Of a stretch of DNA of 5,477 nt, positions 1 through 4,979 are shown piece by piece. The position numbers were made by a program, and so were the translations under genes. Position 1 is the stretch's first letter; every line of letters begins with the position of its first letter. The notes beneath the pieces are model-generated. The model saw only the letters and a program-made list of their open reading frames with translations. It ran no database searches and had not been told where the DNA came from. Origin of the DNA: Castellaniella sp041675725 (GTDB taxonomy: Bacteria; Pseudomonadota; Gammaproteobacteria; Burkholderiales; Burkholderiaceae_B); the NCBI RefSeq assembly GCF_041675725.1, contig NZ_JBAYTI010000105.1, positions 1-5,477 on the forward strand, read 5' to 3'.

Positions 1-2313
1 ACTACGTGCCGTCGCTTGGGCACCGGTACCGCTGGCCAGGGCGTCACGCGCACTGGCCACCGCACCCGTACCACTGGCCGAGGAATCCCGACCCGTGGCG
101 CTGGAATCCGTGCCCGTGGCAATGGCGTTCCGGCCCGTGGCATTGGCGCGCACACCCGAAGCCTGGCTGTTGATGCCCGTGGCGTTCGAATTTGTGCCGC
201 TGGCCATCGTGTTGATGCCCACCGCATTGGCGTTCGTGCCGCTGGCAGAGGCGTTCAACCCGTACGCGCCTGCCCCAGTACCGCTGGCCATCGCATTGAG
301 CCCAATGGCTTCGGAGTCCGTCCCACTGGCCATCGCGTTGATGCCCACTGCATTGGCGTTCGTACCACTGGCAGAGGAATTCAGACCCCAGGCGTTGCTG
401 TCCTGGCCCATGGCCATGCTGCCCGGCCCCGTGGCCGACGAATCCGTACCAACGGCAACACTGTTGGAGCCATTGGCCGAGGCCCCGTCGCCCATGGCTG
501 TTGCGCTCATACCAGTGGCATGAGCCCCTGTACCAGCGGCAAACGCATTCTCACCGTTAGTCGTAGCCCCCGTGCCCACCGCATTGCTGTTGACACCATT
601 AGCAATAGCGTGATCACCGATCGCATTGCTGCCTTCGCCATGCGCCTCTGCGCCATCGCCAATCGCCGTACTTTTATCATCGACCGCCAATGATCTCGTA
701 CCAATGGCGATACTTTGATCTCCCTGGGCACGTGCGTATCTGCCCATGGCGTTGCTTTCCACGCCACTGGCAAGAGCCTCATTACCGACAGCAACAGCGT
801 CTTGATTGGATGCATGGGAATTGATCCCCATCGCAACGCCATTAGTATTCGTTGCCTTGGCACCAAAACCGACTGCCGTACCATGAGCACCGCTGGACTC
901 CGCGTCTTTCCCTATTGCCACACTCTCTGAGCCACTGGCACTGGCGCCTTGGCCAATCGCACTACTGCTGACACCAGTGGCCTCAGCTTTATGGCCTATT
1001 GCGGTGCTGTCAGCACCAGTCGCTTCGGCTTCATGGCCTATTGCCGTGCTATCGGCACCAGAGGCCAGCGAAAATGTACCTGCCGCAATACTGTCATTAC
1101 CCTGCGCTCTCGCATACCGGCCCATCGCACTGCTACGCTCACCGCTCGCAATCGCCTCATTACCGACAGCAACAGCGTCTTGATTGGATGCATGGGAATT
1201 GATCCCCATCGCAACGCTGTTAACGTTCGTGGCCCTCGCCCCATCACCAATGGCCGCCGCACTTTTAGCCGTTGCCTGGGCGCCGGTGCCGGCAGCGAAA
1301 GCATTGTCGCCATCCGCCGTGGCCCCGGTGCCTACGGCACTGCTATTGTCGCCAGTGGCATTGGCCCCATCGCCGATCGCATTACTGCCATCGCTATACG
1401 CCTTTGCATCTTTACCTATGGCGTTACTACGATCACCCATGGCGCTGGCGCCATCGCCTACCGCATTGCTGCTTTCGCCCTTGGCATGGGAAAGATAGCC
1501 TGACGCGGTGCTGTAATCGCCCTCGGCATGCGCTAACTGACCGGTTGCGGAACTGCTGTCGCCCTGGGCATGGGCATCCCGGCCAGTAGCGGTGCTGTTA
1601 TCGCCTTCTGCGTGCGCGCCGGCACCGACGGCCGTAGCGTACAAGCCATTGCTTGCATCAGCGTCCTGCCCCACGGCCACACTGCCGACGCTGGTATTGA
1701 CCGTAGCACCTTGCCCCATGGCCACGCTGCCAGCACTTGCGTCGGCATTGGCTTCTTGGCCTACGGCCACACTACCGGCACTCAAATTAGAACTGGCCTG
1801 TTGACCAATAGCTACGCTATTGACACTGGCATTGACGCTCGATTCCTGGCCGATGGCCATACTGCCGGCACTGAGAGCGGCATCGGCTTCTTGACCGATG
1901 GCAATACTGTTCGCGCTTACGCTGGCATTGGCTTCTTGGCCGATGGCGATGCTGTTCGTGCTTACGCTGGCATCGGCATCTTGGCCAATAGCCATGCTGC
2001 TGATACTAAGAGTGGTGGTTGCCGAGTCTCCTACACTAATGCTGTACTGGCTAAGGTCTGAATGTGCATTTTCCCCAATGGCAATACTGTTTGTACTCAA
2101 AAAAGCGGAAGCACCGGTACCTTCGACGATATTCGCCGCCCCCGCTGGCCCAACCGCCAGCCCGGCCCCCGCGAGCACGGCGCCCGCAACTGCAAGGCGT
2201 GTGCGGGACGAGCGGGAAGCCCCCGTCTTTTTCCCGCGTGCGCTGGTGAGCTCTGAGACGACAACAAAGTTGCCGATCTCACTATCCCATATCGTCTTGT
2301 AAATTTTGTTCAT
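1..2313 (-). CDS. Trimeric autotransporter adhesin (YadA/Hia-like), N-terminal part, runs off the left edge
   Basis: The minus-strand frame is open for 771 codons from the ATG at 2311-2313 to base 1 with no stop, so this is the N-terminal part of a larger protein. Residues 1-30 are an ESPR extended signal region (starts MNKIYKTIWDSEIGNF, then VSELTSARGKK). Basic residues R34, R37 and R39, a hydrophobic segment at about 40-56 and an AGA-A site near 59/60 complete a Sec signal peptide of about 60 residues. Residues 76-225 are ten 15-residue repeats and 226-771 are thirty-nine 14-residue repeats, of the form S-x-A-(I/V)-G-x-x-A-x-A-x-G-x-x. This is the YadA-head pattern known to fold as a trimeric left-handed parallel beta-roll. 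Neck, stalk coiled coil and C-terminal YadA membrane anchor are not seen and must lie beyond base 1. Known role of the family: type Vc secretion and adhesion to host surfaces, abiotic surfaces or other cells; the ligand cannot be predicted. The start is fixed by the ESPR. It is transcribed away from wzc across a 395-bp gap, probably from its own promoter. Family call very sure; full length and intactness unknown. Confidence 0.95.
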   Translation of the reverse strand, partial: MNKIYKTIWDSEIGNFVVVSELTSARGKKTGASRSSRTRLAVAGAVLAGAGLAVGPAGAANIVEGTGASAFLSTNSIAIGENAHSDLSQYSISVGDSATTTLSISSMAIGQDADASVSTNSIAIGQEANASVSANSIAIGQEADAALSAGSMAIGQESSVNASVNSVAIGQQASSNLSAGSVAVGQEANADASAGSVAMGQGATVNTSVGSVAVGQDADASNGLYATAVGAGAHAEGDNSTATGRDAHAQGDSSSATGQLAHAEGDYSTASGYLSHAKGESSNAVGDGASAMGDRSNAIGKDAKAYSDGSNAIGDGANATGDNSSAVGTGATADGDNAFAAGTGAQATAKSAAAIGDGARATNVNSVAMGINSHASNQDAVAVGNEAIASGERSSAMGRYARAQGNDSIAAGTFSLASGADSTAIGHEAEATGADSTAIGHKAEATGVSSSAIGQGASASGSESVAIGKDAESSGAHGTAVGFGAKATNTNGVAMGINSHASNQDAVAVGNEALASGVESNAMGRYARAQGDQSIAIGTRSLAVDDKSTAIGDGAEAHGEGSNAIGDHAIANGVNSNAVGTGATTNGENAFAAGTGAHATGMSATAMGDGASANGSNSVAVGTDSSATGPGSMAMGQDSNAWGLNSSASGTNANAVGINAMASGTDSEAIGLNAMASGTGAGAYGLNASASGTNANAVGINTMASGTNSNATGINSQASGVRANATGRNAIATGTDSSATGRDSSASGTGAVASARDALASGTGAQATARS
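200..251 (-). repeat. 52-bp near-identical direct repeat, copy 1 (partner at 326-377)
   Basis: Bases 200-251 match 326-377 at 48 of 52 positions by hand alignment, offset 126 bp (three 42-bp units). Both encode NANAVGIN-(A/T)-MASG-type sequence. Three of the four differences are synonymous third-position changes (GGT/GGC, AGT/AGC, GCA/GCG); the fourth changes Ala to Thr (residue 660 against 702). Confidence 0.85.
326..377 (-). repeat. 52-bp near-identical direct repeat, copy 2 (partner at 200-251)
   Basis: Second copy of the three-unit duplication inside the adhesin array, covering the codons just after the transition to the S-G-T type of unit. The mostly synonymous divergence suggests a duplication followed by selection on the protein sequence. 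Confidence 0.85.
776..839 (-). repeat. 64-bp exact direct repeat, copy A (partner at 1154-1217)
   Basis: Bases 776-839 are identical to 1154-1217, with an offset of 378 bp, which is exactly nine 42-bp head repeats. The element encodes VAMGINSHASNQD plus AVAVGNEA (residues 493-513). Identity ends abruptly at both sides (base 775 a against 1153 c; base 840 c against 1218 t). Protein similarity continues weakly into the next unit (SxAMGRYARAQG). Confidence 0.95.
1154..1217 (-). repeat. 64-bp exact direct repeat, copy B (partner at 776-839)
   Basis: Second copy of the 64-bp element, encoding residues 367-387 of the adhesin, in the same frame and orientation. It includes an Asn-rich SHASNQDA stretch that departs from the ordinary head-unit consensus, so it marks a distinct type of repeat unit that recurs every nine units. 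Confidence 0.95.
1639..2088 (-). repeat. Ten 15-residue (45-bp) head repeats of the adhesin
   Basis: Residues 76-225 divide exactly into ten units of 15 residues starting at S76, S91, S106, S121, S136, S151, S166, S181, S196 and S211. The typical unit is S-(I/V/M)-A-(I/V)-G-Q-(E/D)-A-x-A-x-(V/L)-S-x-(N/G), for example SIAIGQEANASVSAN at 121-135. The Gly-Gln pair at unit positions 5-6 is nearly constant. These units are one residue longer than the classical YadA head unit and form the block next to the signal peptide, so they would be the distal tip of the mature fibre. Degenerate codons keep DNA identity between units below protein similarity. Confidence 0.9.
2134..2313 (-). other. ESPR-type extended signal peptide of the adhesin
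   Basis: Codons 1-60 of the adhesin. The first part (M1 to about T30, with MNKIYK, the W9 aromatic, a VVVSEL stretch and ARGKK) is the conserved ESPR seen on very large autotransporters and two-partner secretion exoproteins. It is followed by an ordinary n-region (R34, R37, R39), an Ala/Gly/Val/Leu-rich h-region (about 40-56) and a c-region with AGA before A60-N61. In the family, ESPR is thought to slow Sec-dependent inner-membrane passage and keep the passenger unfolded. The exact cleavage residue (after A59 or A60) is an estimate. Confidence 0.9.
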
Positions 2314-2325
2314 TCCTTTTTCCCC
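2314..2325 (-). promoter_or_regulatory. Purine-rich ribosome binding region of the adhesin
   Basis: Read on the minus strand, GGGGAAAAAGGA directly abuts the ATG. The AAGGA core is too close to the start to be an ideal Shine-Dalgarno site, and the GGGG part at -12 to -9 has a better spacing but poorer match. The conserved ESPR start (MNKIYK) nevertheless fixes this ATG as the start. Confidence 0.5.
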
Positions 2326-2355
2326 GTAAAGAAACAAGTTACTTCAAGCTCACCG

Positions 2356-2373
2356 ATACACAGGCACGTGTAT
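2356..2373. promoter_or_regulatory. Inverted repeat in the adhesin leader
   Basis: ATACAC (2356-2361) and GTGTAT (2368-2373) form perfect 6-bp arms around a 6-base spacer, with a CACGTG hexamer overlapping the right arm. It lies about 45-60 nt before the adhesin start, so it could be an operator or a small hairpin in the 5' leader. Short dyads like this can occur by chance. Confidence 0.3.
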
Positions 2374-2412
2374 TGAACCAAGCAAGTTGCCGCATCGAGG
2401 GCCGCGCTGCTT

Positions 2413-2442
2413 TTATATGACTGCGACCCTGGATGACTGCAA
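2413..2442 (-). promoter_or_regulatory. Weak candidate promoter of the adhesin gene
   Basis: On the minus strand a TTGCAG hexamer (2437-2442) lies 17 bases before CATATA (2415-2420), overlapping an AT-rich TATAAA stretch (2412-2417). Each hexamer matches the sigma-70 consensus at only about half its positions. It sits about 100 bp upstream of the ATG, a sensible distance. It is the best candidate I could see by eye, not a firm call. Confidence 0.3.
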
Positions 2443-2457
2443 CAAAAAGCAGACTGC
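2419..2457. repeat. Three spaced GACTGC direct repeats in the adhesin promoter region
   Basis: GACTGC occurs at 2419-2424, 2435-2440 and 2452-2457 on the plus strand, starts 16 and 17 bp apart. The first two share a longer core, ATGACTGC(G/A)AC. They overlap the candidate promoter, so a regulator binding side by side is possible. The regulator is unknown and chance is not excluded. Confidence 0.4.
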
Positions 2458-2479
2458 AAACCAGCTGCAGGCTACTGGA

Positions 2480-2492
2480 TTACGATCCGTAA
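2480..2492. promoter_or_regulatory. Small dyad TTACG-ATC-CGTAA upstream of the candidate promoter
   Basis: Perfect 5-bp arms with a 3-base centre, about 40 bp upstream of the candidate -35 element on the minus strand. The shape fits a dimeric regulator site, but no known consensus is recognised. Confidence 0.25.
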
Positions 2493-2529
2493 GGAAGATA
2501 GCATGTTTTACATTTGACCCAAGTCAGGT

Positions 2530-2549
2530 TCCCCCCCTGTTCGGGGGGA
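2530..2549. other. C/G-tract hairpin between wzc and the adhesin
   Basis: A run of seven C (2531-2537) is followed after five bases by six G (2543-2548), giving a 6-bp all-GC stem extended by a T-A pair. There is no T-run after it on either strand, so it is not a classical intrinsic terminator. It lies about 165 bp beyond the wzc stop. Confidence 0.5.
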
Positions 2550-2639
2550 GTTGTGCGGGTAATCCTGACGGGTCTTGCAAGAACTGTAGGCAAAGCACGA
2601 CAGAAGTGTCTAAAAACACCCGCTGCCTGCTACCTGATG

Positions 2640-2677
2640 CGCAGACCGTGCTCAAGCATGCCCGAGCACGGTCTGTG
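2640..2677 (-). terminator. Strong hairpin downstream of wzc, likely terminator
   Basis: CAGACCGTGCTC (2642-2653) and GAGCACGGTCTG (2664-2675) are perfect 12-bp arms around a 10-base loop. One G-T pair and further pairs (2639-2640 with 2677-2678) lengthen the stem. It starts about 30 nt after the wzc stop on the minus strand. A canonical U-run is missing: the nearest T5 on that strand is about 30 nt further on (near 2613-2617). It may terminate imperfectly or protect the 3' end of the export operon mRNA. Confidence 0.55.
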
Positions 2678-2708
2678 CTGTTTCAGGCCCTTTCCCCTAT
2701 CTCGTTAC

Positions 2709-4979
2709 TCATTTATAAGCATAATAATACTTGTATCCGGCGCCGTAGCCAATCCGGTTGCGCTTCACCGCGTTGAACAAGATGCCTTTCACCGGTTCGG
2801 CCACGCCCGAATGGCGCAGTTTGGCCAGGGCGTCCACCAGCTCTGCGGGGGTCGACAGCTCAGCCCGCGCCACAATGAACGCGGCCGTGGTGTGCTGCAA
2901 GATGGCCAGGGTATCGGCCACAGGCAAAATGGGCGGGGTGTCCAGCACGACCAGGTCGAACTGTTCTTCCAGCTGCCTCATCAGCTCGCCAAAGCGGGGC
3001 GACAACAACAGCTCGCCCGGGTTCGGGGGCGTCAGGCCGGCGGGCAGCACGGTCAGGCCGGCTTCGGATTCGTGCAGCAGCACCTGGCCCAGCGCGTGGT
3101 CGCCAGACAAAATGCCCGACAGGCCGGGCGCCTTGCGGGCATAGCTGAAGTAGGCCGCCAGGCGCGGGCGGCGCAGGTCGCAGTCCACGATCACGACGCG
3201 CTTGCCGGTGGTGGCCAGCAAGGTGGCGAAGTTGGCCGAAATAAAGCTCTTGCCCACGCCGCTGGTGGCGCCGGTGATGGCGATCACCTTGCCGGGCGCG
3301 CCCATGAGCGCGAAACTCAGGCCGGTGCGCAGCGAGCGCAGGCTTTCGATGGCGGGGTCGTGCGGGGCCTGCAGGGCCAGCAGCTGGGTGCCGTGGCTGG
3401 CCTGCGCATCGGGCCCGCGCACGCCGTGGCCGCGGCGCTCGGCATGCGTCAACCGCAGCTGGGCGTCGGATTCGGGGATGCTGACGTAGGTGCTCAGGCC
3501 GGTGGGGCCTTCCAGCTGTTCGGCGCGCTGGACGGCAGGGCGCAGGAAATACGCCAGGAAGGCGGCCAGAATGCCCAAAAACAGGCCCAGCGCAGCCGAA
3601 ATGGCCACCACCAGCGTCTTTTGCGGCTTCACCGGCTGCTCGCTGGGCACGGCGTAGTCGATGATGCGCACGTTGCCGATCATCCCGGCTTCAGCCACGC
3701 GCAGTTCCTGGGCGTTGTTCAGCAGCGACACGTACAGCGAGGTGTTCACGCGCGCATCGCGCTCGAAGGGCAGCAGTTCGCGCTGGGCCTTGGGCAGGTG
3801 GTCGATCTCGCCCTCGAGCTTCTTGGCGACCTCGTCGATGGCGGCCATCTGCTTGTCCAGGTTCTTCACGTCCGGGTGCTGCGGGGTGAAGCGCTGCAGC
3901 AGCTCGTCGCGCTTCAGGCGCAGCTCGAGGCGCCGGTTTTCCATCTGCACCGCGCGGTTCAGCAGGATCTCGGTCTCTTTGTCCACCGCGATGGTATTGC
4001 TGCTGGTGCGGAACATGGACAGCGCGTCCTCGGCCGCGTCCATCTGGCGCTTCAGGTCCGGCAGCTGCGTTTCCAGGAACCTCAGGCTGCTGCGCGCCTC
4101 GGCCGTGCGGCGCTCGACGTTCTGCTCAAGGTAGGCCTGGGCCACGGCGTTGACGATGGACACCGCAAACGCATCGCTGGGATCCTGGTACTGCAGGCGG
4201 ATGATGCTGCTGTTCTTGCCGACTTCCTGGATGTCCAGGCCGCTGGACAGGCTCTTGTACTGGCGCAGCGGCGAGCGCTCCATGAACGAGAAGCGGGTGC
4301 CGATGCGCGCGCGCAGCTCGGCCACGGCCAGCACGCCCTGCTGGCCGCCCACGTGAAACTCGGTGCGATCGCCCACGCGCCCGTGGCCCAGCACGTTGTC
4401 GTCCTCATCCAGGATGTCGAACTCGACATCGCCGGTGGCCACCAGAAAGAACGTGGCGCCCCAGTGCTCGGGCGGCACGTCGAGCAGGGCAAAGCTCAGG
4501 TGCTCGCCCCCCCAGGGGTAGCTGCCCATCCCCCACACGGGGGGCGCCAGCTCGTTGGGGTGCTGTTCGGCGTTGCGGCGCGCCAGCCAGCGGCCGAGCA
4601 GCGGGAAATAGCCCTCGACCTGCACCTGCATGTTGGCCTGGGTCTTCTTGATGGCCGTCATCAGCACTTCACGCGAGCGCAGGATCTCGAGCTCGGTGCT
4701 CACCGGGCTTTGCTCGAAGCCCAGGCTGTCGGATAAAGCCGTCAGCCCGCCCAGGCCCGCGCTCTTGCGGTTTTCGACCTGGATCAGGACATCGGCCTGG
4801 TAGATGGGGGTGGCCAGCAGGGCGTAGACCATACCGGCCAGCAGCACCCCCGCAAAAATGCCCACCACCAGCCAACGGCGCTGCATCAGCACATTGAAGA
4901 GCTCGCCCAGGTTGATTTCGTCATCATCGTCCATGGGACGGCGGGCCACCCGGGCCTCTTCGGTGGTTTTTTCAGTCAT
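2709..4979 (-). CDS. wzc: Wzc-type polysaccharide co-polymerase / autophosphorylating tyrosine kinase (BY-kinase)
   Basis: A 756-aa inner-membrane protein; the family works with the Wza channel to set chain length and export of capsule or exopolysaccharide, cycling between phosphorylated and dephosphorylated states. Domains in order: cytoplasmic N-terminus; TM1 about 37-56; Wzz domain starting around 20-110 (ATPIYQADVLIQVE at 56-69); a large periplasmic part with predicted helices about 280-430; GNVR motif at 435-438 with a Pro-containing stretch (444-454); TM2 455-479; cytoplasmic CapB-type kinase 480-756. The kinase has the EX2RX2R oligomerisation motif (E545, R548, R551), Walker A GATSGVGKS (570-578, K577), Walker A' VVIVDCDLRRP (595-605, D599, D601), Walker B FDLVVLDTPP (674-683, D680) and a tail with six tyrosines (745, 749, 751, 752, 753, 755). 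The MTEK start resembles E. coli Wzc (720 aa, from memory), which supports this ATG although no good ribosome binding site precedes it. It follows wza by 135 bp; no wzb phosphatase gene is between them. All motifs intact, so active enzyme expected. Confidence 0.96.
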   Translation of the reverse strand: MTEKTTEEARVARRPMDDDDEINLGELFNVLMQRRWLVVGIFAGVLLAGMVYALLATPIYQADVLIQVENRKSAGLGGLTALSDSLGFEQSPVSTELEILRSREVLMTAIKKTQANMQVQVEGYFPLLGRWLARRNAEQHPNELAPPVWGMGSYPWGGEHLSFALLDVPPEHWGATFFLVATGDVEFDILDEDDNVLGHGRVGDRTEFHVGGQQGVLAVAELRARIGTRFSFMERSPLRQYKSLSSGLDIQEVGKNSSIIRLQYQDPSDAFAVSIVNAVAQAYLEQNVERRTAEARSSLRFLETQLPDLKRQMDAAEDALSMFRTSSNTIAVDKETEILLNRAVQMENRRLELRLKRDELLQRFTPQHPDVKNLDKQMAAIDEVAKKLEGEIDHLPKAQRELLPFERDARVNTSLYVSLLNNAQELRVAEAGMIGNVRIIDYAVPSEQPVKPQKTLVVAISAALGLFLGILAAFLAYFLRPAVQRAEQLEGPTGLSTYVSIPESDAQLRLTHAERRGHGVRGPDAQASHGTQLLALQAPHDPAIESLRSLRTGLSFALMGAPGKVIAITGATSGVGKSFISANFATLLATTGKRVVIVDCDLRRPRLAAYFSYARKAPGLSGILSGDHALGQVLLHESEAGLTVLPAGLTPPNPGELLLSPRFGELMRQLEEQFDLVVLDTPPILPVADTLAILQHTTAAFIVARAELSTPAELVDALAKLRHSGVAEPVKGILFNAVKRNRIGYGAGYKYYYAYK

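Larger units (their letters stand above)
1..1638 (-). repeat. Thirty-nine 14-residue (42-bp) YadA-head repeats of the adhesin
   Basis: Residues 226-771 divide into exactly 39 units of 14 residues without any insertion or deletion, up to the window edge. Units near the start have the HA-(E/Q/K)-G form (240-281). The middle units follow S-x-A-(I/V/M)-G-x-x-A-x-A-x-G-x-x. The last nine (646-771, bases 1-378) follow x-x-A-(S/T)-G-T-x-x-x-A-x-(G/A)-x-(N/D/S). The 14-residue spacing with Gly at position 5 and small residues at 1, 3 and 10 is the known signature of the YadA-type left-handed beta-roll head. The array continues past base 1. Confidence 0.93.
2314..2708. other. 395-bp non-coding region between wzc and the adhesin gene
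   Basis: No protein or RNA gene can be supported here. The right part (about 2520-2708) carries two hairpins suited to ending or insulating the wzc transcript. The left part (2314 to about 2500) is more AT-rich and holds the candidate promoter, GACTGC repeats, two dyads and ribosome binding region of the adhesin. This layout argues for separate transcription of the adhesin even though all genes point the same way. Confidence 0.7.

Noticed and set aside
16..2061. Several plus-strand open frames (16-693, 949-1503, 1570-2061) with repetitive translations
   Set aside because: They are the complement of the 42/45-bp adhesin repeats. Because the repeat length is a multiple of three, stop-free antisense frames repeat along the array; no ribosome binding sites or domains support them.
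1..2088. Regular short repeats suggestive of a CRISPR array or satellite
   Set aside because: Units are 42 and 45 bp without conserved-repeat/variable-spacer structure, and they are perfectly in frame with coding sequence.
2041..2320. Later ATG/GTG codons as adhesin start
   Set aside because: The ATG at 2311-2313 begins a textbook ESPR (MNKIYK), so any later start would destroy the signal peptide.
2387..2776. Plus-strand open frame of 129 codons over the intergenic region
   Set aside because: It crosses the terminator-like hairpin and the end of wzc, has no recognisable motif or good start context, and resembles no known family.
4507..4513. Run of seven C (seven G on the coding strand) inside wzc as a phase-variation switch
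   Set aside because: Too short to be convincing in GC-rich DNA, and the frame is intact as read; the run simply encodes the Trp-Gly-Gly region.
2514..4736. Long plus-strand open frame (740 codons) opposite wzc
   Set aside because: It lies antisense to the complete, motif-intact kinase. Its translation is Gln/His/Arg/Gly-rich with no recognisable domain, a usual by-product of GC-rich coding DNA.
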